Assembly (NCBI RefSeq): GCF_002812805.1
Contig: NZ_NMUM01000013.1
Location: forward strand, 1 to 33,077
Direction of reading: 5' to 3'
Source of the DNA: Microbacterium lacus
GTDB taxonomy: Bacteria > Actinomycetota > Actinomycetes > Actinomycetales > Microbacteriaceae
DNA: 33,077 nucleotides
This document shows positions 31,165 to 33,077 of the stretch, piece after piece. The notes under the pieces are model-generated. The model did no database searches, was not told the DNA's origin, and saw only the letters and a program-made list of their open reading frames with translations. Within the stretch, counting starts at the first letter, position 1. The number at the start of each line of letters is the position of its first letter. The translations under genes were made by a program, and so were the position numbers.

Positions 31165-31198
31165 GCGGGCCGTCTGCCCACAGGGCGGGGTTAACGAG

Positions 31199-31238
31199 CA
31201 AGAGACCCCGGAGTACTCTCCGAGGTCCCCCGTTCTTG
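31199..31238. terminator. Bidirectional terminator between the O-demethylase and the helical protein
   Basis: CGGAG-TACT-CTCCG (31209-31222) is a perfect core stem, extended by GACC (31204-31207) and GGTC (31224-31227) with one mismatch, and again by CAAGA / TCTTG (31199-31203 and 31234-31238). It lies between two converging genes 85 bases apart and can serve both. Confidence 0.65.
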
Positions 31239-31248
31239 TGCAGACGGG

Positions 31249-31479
31249 TCAGGCGTCGCGGATGTTTTCCTTGACCTCGTTGCGGGTCTTGACCGAGTCG
31301 CGCTCGGCTTCGGCCTTCTTCACCTCGGCGTCGGCTTCGGCTTTGGTCTTCTTCACCTCGGCGTCGGCCTTCATCTCGTCGACCTTGTCGCCGATGCGGT
31401 CCGTGGTGTCCTCGAACGCGTCCTTCGCCTTGCGGCCAGCGGTTTCGGCGGTCTCTTTCGCGTCGTCGATGAATCCCAT
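31249..31479 (-). CDS. Small charged helical (coiled-coil-like) protein with internal repeat
   Basis: The 76-residue product starts MGFIDDAKETAETAGRKA and is almost entirely Ala, Lys, Glu and Asp, with a predicted single long amphipathic helix. Two copies of ADAEVKK (residues 39-45 and 49-55) reflect a near-exact 33-base tandem repeat in the DNA around 31310-31370. AAAGGAG seven bases before the ATG at 31479 sets the start. It resembles the broad group of CsbD/LEA-like stress helices, but no firm family match can be made. It is monocistronic and ends at the shared terminator. Confidence 0.7.
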   Translation of the reverse strand: MGFIDDAKETAETAGRKAKDAFEDTTDRIGDKVDEMKADAEVKKTKAEADAEVKKAEAERDSVKTRNEVKENIRDA

Positions 31480-31598
31480 GTCTGGCTCCTTTCGAGTGGG
31501 TGTATATCGAAGCTAGGCCAGTTCGCGCGCGCGAGCAGAGGGGTTGCGTCGTGCCGCGCCGGTTGATACGACACTGGCGGCCGACGGGCGCGCGCCCA

Positions 31599-31604
31599 TA
31601 TCCT
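31599..31604 (+). promoter_or_regulatory. -10 element of the interrupted DUF1905-like gene
   Basis: TATCCT lies six bases before ATG 31611 with no ribosome-binding site, the same leaderless layout seen at 26918 and 21230. Confidence 0.45.
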
Positions 31605-31610
31605 CGCGAC

Positions 31611-31714
31611 ATGGCCAACGAGGCGACGTTCTCCACAATCCTGTTCCAGCAAGGCAACAACACGGGTATCGAGGTTCCCGCTGGCGTGGTCGAATCCCTG
31701 GCAGCCGGGGGCCT
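31611..31714 (+). pseudogene. DUF1905-like (YdeI/OmpD-associated type) gene cut by the IS3 element
   Basis: The frame encodes MANEATFSTILFQQGNNTGI and continues EVPAGVVESLAAGG, a strong match to the N-terminus of DUF1905 proteins (the fTtilfqqGNnTGIeVP pattern). After about 34 residues the frame runs into the IS3 terminal repeat and changes to unrelated sequence. The remaining two-thirds of the gene is not in the window; it would lie beyond the IS if the insertion is simple. The start is leaderless. The encoded function of intact relatives is poorly known. Confidence 0.75.
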
Positions 31715-31734
31715 TGCCCCCGGTTCTTGGACAC
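31709..31734. repeat. Left terminal inverted repeat of the IS3 element
   Basis: This 26-base stretch matches the reverse complement of 33052-33077 at 23 of 26 positions, with GGTTCTTGGACAC as its inner core. The IS proper probably begins at TG 31715; the outer GGGCC is present at both ends and may be a target duplication, though it is nearly palindromic so this is uncertain. Confidence 0.75.
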
Positions 31735-31743
31735 GGGGTGGGA

Positions 31744-32643
31744 TTATGCCGCTATCGGTAGCGTAGCGGCGGTGAGTTCGGCTTCGAATGCGACGGGCGC
31801 GATGTAGCCGAGGTAGGAGTGGCGGCGGGTGTTGTTGTAGCGCACGAGCCACCGGAACACCTCGCGACGGCAGGAGGCCTCGTCGGCGAACACGGCCCGG
31901 TCTTGCAGGACCTCGCGCTTGAGCGTCGCGTTGAACGCCTCCGCGAGGGCATTGTCAGCGCTCGTGCCCACCGCGCCCATGGACTGTGTCACGCCGAGCC
32001 GCTTGCACAGTCCCGCGTAGGCCTTGGAGGTGTAGACCGATCCGTGGTCCGAGTGGAACACGGACCCGGTCAGCCTGCCGCGGGTCAGCCTCGCCGAACG
32101 CAGCGCATCTTCGACGAGCTCGTTGCGCATGTGGTCCGCGACCGCCCACCCGGCCAGCCGTCTCGAGCAGCAGTCGATCACGGTCGCCAGATACAGGTTC
32201 TGCCCGTCAGCCAGCGGCAGATAGGTGATGTCGCCGACATACCGCTGGTTCGGCGCCTCGGCGGTGAAGTCCCGTTTCAGCAGGTCGGGGACGACCTGTC
32301 CCGACGGCTCGGGGACGGTGGTGCGCACCCGCCGCTTGCGCTGGTACCCGTGGATCTCGTTGTCTCGCATCACGCGGGCGACCCGCTTGCGGTTGACCCG
32401 CTCGGACGGCGCGGCGCCGTCATTGAGCTCGGCGGTGATCCGTGGCGCGCCCATCGTGTTGTCGCCTTCGTGGACGGCGCGGATCCGCCCCGCCAGAACG
32501 TCGTCCTCCGCGGCGCGCGCCCGCCGGGCGGCGGCGCCGGCCCGCCATGCGTAGAACGAGGACCTCGTGATCTCGACGAGCTGACACAACCGCTTCACCG
32601 GGTAGGTGGCTGAGAGGTCCTCAACGAACTGGAAGCGGTTCAC
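31744..32643 (-). CDS. IS3-family transposase OrfB (DDE integrase domain)
   Basis: The 299-residue protein has an N-terminal helix-turn-helix-like HTH_21 segment (CQLVEITRSSFYAWRAGAAARR) and the rve integrase core. The DDE triad is complete: Asp in YVGDITYLPL, Asp in FHSDHGSVYTS, and Glu in DNALAEAFNATLKRE, with the closing RYNNTRRHSYLGYIAPVAFE block typical of IS3 members. Its GTG start at 32643 overlaps the stop of orfA by GTGA. No A-rich slippery heptamer was noticed at the overlap, so coupled reinitiation is as likely as a -1 frameshift fusion. The frame is intact. Confidence 0.93.
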   Translation of the reverse strand: MNRFQFVEDLSATYPVKRLCQLVEITRSSFYAWRAGAAARRARAAEDDVLAGRIRAVHEGDNTMGAPRITAELNDGAAPSERVNRKRVARVMRDNEIHGYQRKRRVRTTVPEPSGQVVPDLLKRDFTAEAPNQRYVGDITYLPLADGQNLYLATVIDCCSRRLAGWAVADHMRNELVEDALRSARLTRGRLTGSVFHSDHGSVYTSKAYAGLCKRLGVTQSMGAVGTSADNALAEAFNATLKREVLQDRAVFADEASCRREVFRWLVRYNNTRRHSYLGYIAPVAFEAELTAATLPIAA

Positions 32644-33020
32644 CAGTTCGTCTCCCCCGCGAAATACTTGGCCGCCTGCCGCAGGATCTCACGCTCGGTG
32701 ACGAGCTTGACCTGCTCGACCTCCAGCTGCGCGACCCGCCCCTCCAGGCGTGCGATGCGCTGCGCGGGCGTCTCATCCGCCCCCGCATCCGCCGTCGGCG
32801 AGGTCGCCGACGCCTTGAACGGGCTGCGCGCGGCGGTGCCGTCCGCAGCCGTCTTCCGGCCCGTCCCGTGCCGCTCCAGCCACAGCCGCAACGTGCCGCG
32901 CTCGATCCCGAGATCAGCGGCGATGCCACGCACCGTCGCCCCGGGAGTGGACTCGTACAAGTCCACGGCCTGCCGCCGGAACCCGTCGGAGTAGTTCTTC
33001 CTAACCATGATTCTGATCAT
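32640..33020 (-). CDS. IS3-family transposase OrfA (DNA-binding subunit)
   Basis: The product of about 126 residues starts with a Tnp_1-type helix-turn-helix (RKNYSDGFRRQAVDLYESTPGATVRGIAADLGIERGTLRLW) and ends in a leucine-zipper-like helix (RIARLEGRVAQLEVEQVKLVTEREILRQAAKYFAGETNW), which binds the IS ends and pairs with OrfB. The middle has a longer Ala/Thr-rich linker than usual. ATG 33020 is preferred since GGGGAAG precedes it; ATG 33008 is the alternative. The frame open to 33059 enters the terminal repeat. Confidence 0.9.
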   Translation of the reverse strand: MIRIMVRKNYSDGFRRQAVDLYESTPGATVRGIAADLGIERGTLRLWLERHGTGRKTAADGTAARSPFKASATSPTADAGADETPAQRIARLEGRVAQLEVEQVKLVTEREILRQAAKYFAGETNW

Positions 33021-33051
33021 CTCGCTTCCCCAGCAAAATGCTGGATTCAGC

Positions 33052-33077
33052 GTGTCCAAGAACTGGGGTCAGGGCCC
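33052..33077. repeat. Right terminal inverted repeat of the IS3 element
   Basis: Its reverse complement matches 31709-31734 at 23 of 26 positions. It reaches the last base of the window, so nothing can be said about the flank beyond. Confidence 0.75.

Larger units (their letters stand above)
31715..33071. mobile_element. IS3-family insertion sequence
   Basis: Two overlapping minus-strand genes (orfA, orfB) lie between terminal inverted repeats, the standard IS3-family plan, total about 1.36 kb. The ends start TG...CA as expected. The right repeat runs to the final base of the window. It interrupts a DUF1905-like gene at its left side. Confidence 0.85.

Noticed and set aside
1..33077. Composite transposon made of the two flanking insertion sequences
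   Set aside because: The elements are from different families (IS256 and IS3) with unrelated ends and transposases, so they cannot move the interval together; housekeeping genes lie between them.
1..33077. CRISPR arrays, tRNA, rRNA, phage or conjugation genes
   Set aside because: No regularly spaced repeats, tRNA cloverleaf, rRNA sequence, integrase or phage structural genes were seen on either strand.

Overview
The window is high-GC DNA with dense, co-directional operons, many ATGA/GTGA stop-start overlaps, TAnnnT -10 elements placed 6-7 bases before start codons (leaderless genes), a long GapB-type glyceraldehyde-3-phosphate dehydrogenase and small acidic orphan proteins. Together these suggest an actinobacterium, most likely of the Microbacteriaceae (Microbacterium-like). 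That assignment is an inference; no rRNA or tRNA is present. Both ends of the window are insertion sequences: an IS256-family element at the left and an IS3-family element whose terminal repeat stops at the last base. This is what a contig broken at repeats would look like.

Layout: (1) 7-1432, IS256-family element. (2) 1647-5349, a ribose-type ABC importer (lipoprotein, tandem ATPase, permease). (3) 5387-12747, a LysR regulator divergent from a six-gene aromatic-ring operon: extradiol dioxygenase, FAH-family enzyme, cyclase-family hydrolase, FAD aromatic hydroxylase, ACMSD-like amidohydrolase and a second FAH-family enzyme. (4) 12859-14968, a half-size type-3 solute-binding lipoprotein coupled to an atypical CDF-like membrane protein, then a general-stress FMN-type protein. 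(5) 15128-24719, an NMT1-type ABC importer, an adenosine-deaminase-family enzyme, three NtaA/SnaA/DszA-type flavin monooxygenases and a TetR regulator. (6) 24716-28732, housekeeping genes (long GAPDH, histidine phosphatase, NnrD) with three small acidic proteins. (7) 28742-31164, a second LysR divergent from a LigM/DesA-like tetrahydrofolate-dependent O-demethylase candidate. (8) 31249-33077, a small helical charged protein, a DUF1905-like gene cut after about 34 codons, and the IS3 element.

How the parts may work together: region 3 looks like ring hydroxylation, extradiol (meta) cleavage and downstream hydrolysis or decarboxylation, controlled by its divergent LysR through a 19-bp palindrome. 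Region 7 could feed methoxylated aromatics into such a route. Region 5 is the most interesting part. Its two transcription starts carry the same composite promoter: a GlnR-type GTnAC-n6-GAAAC box, a -10 hexamer, and a TGAACT/TTCA palindrome over the expected start site, all at identical spacing. This suggests a nitrogen-controlled, TetR-repressed pathway that imports an amino-substituted heterocycle or similar compound, deaminates it and opens it with flavin chemistry. The substrate cannot be read from the sequence.
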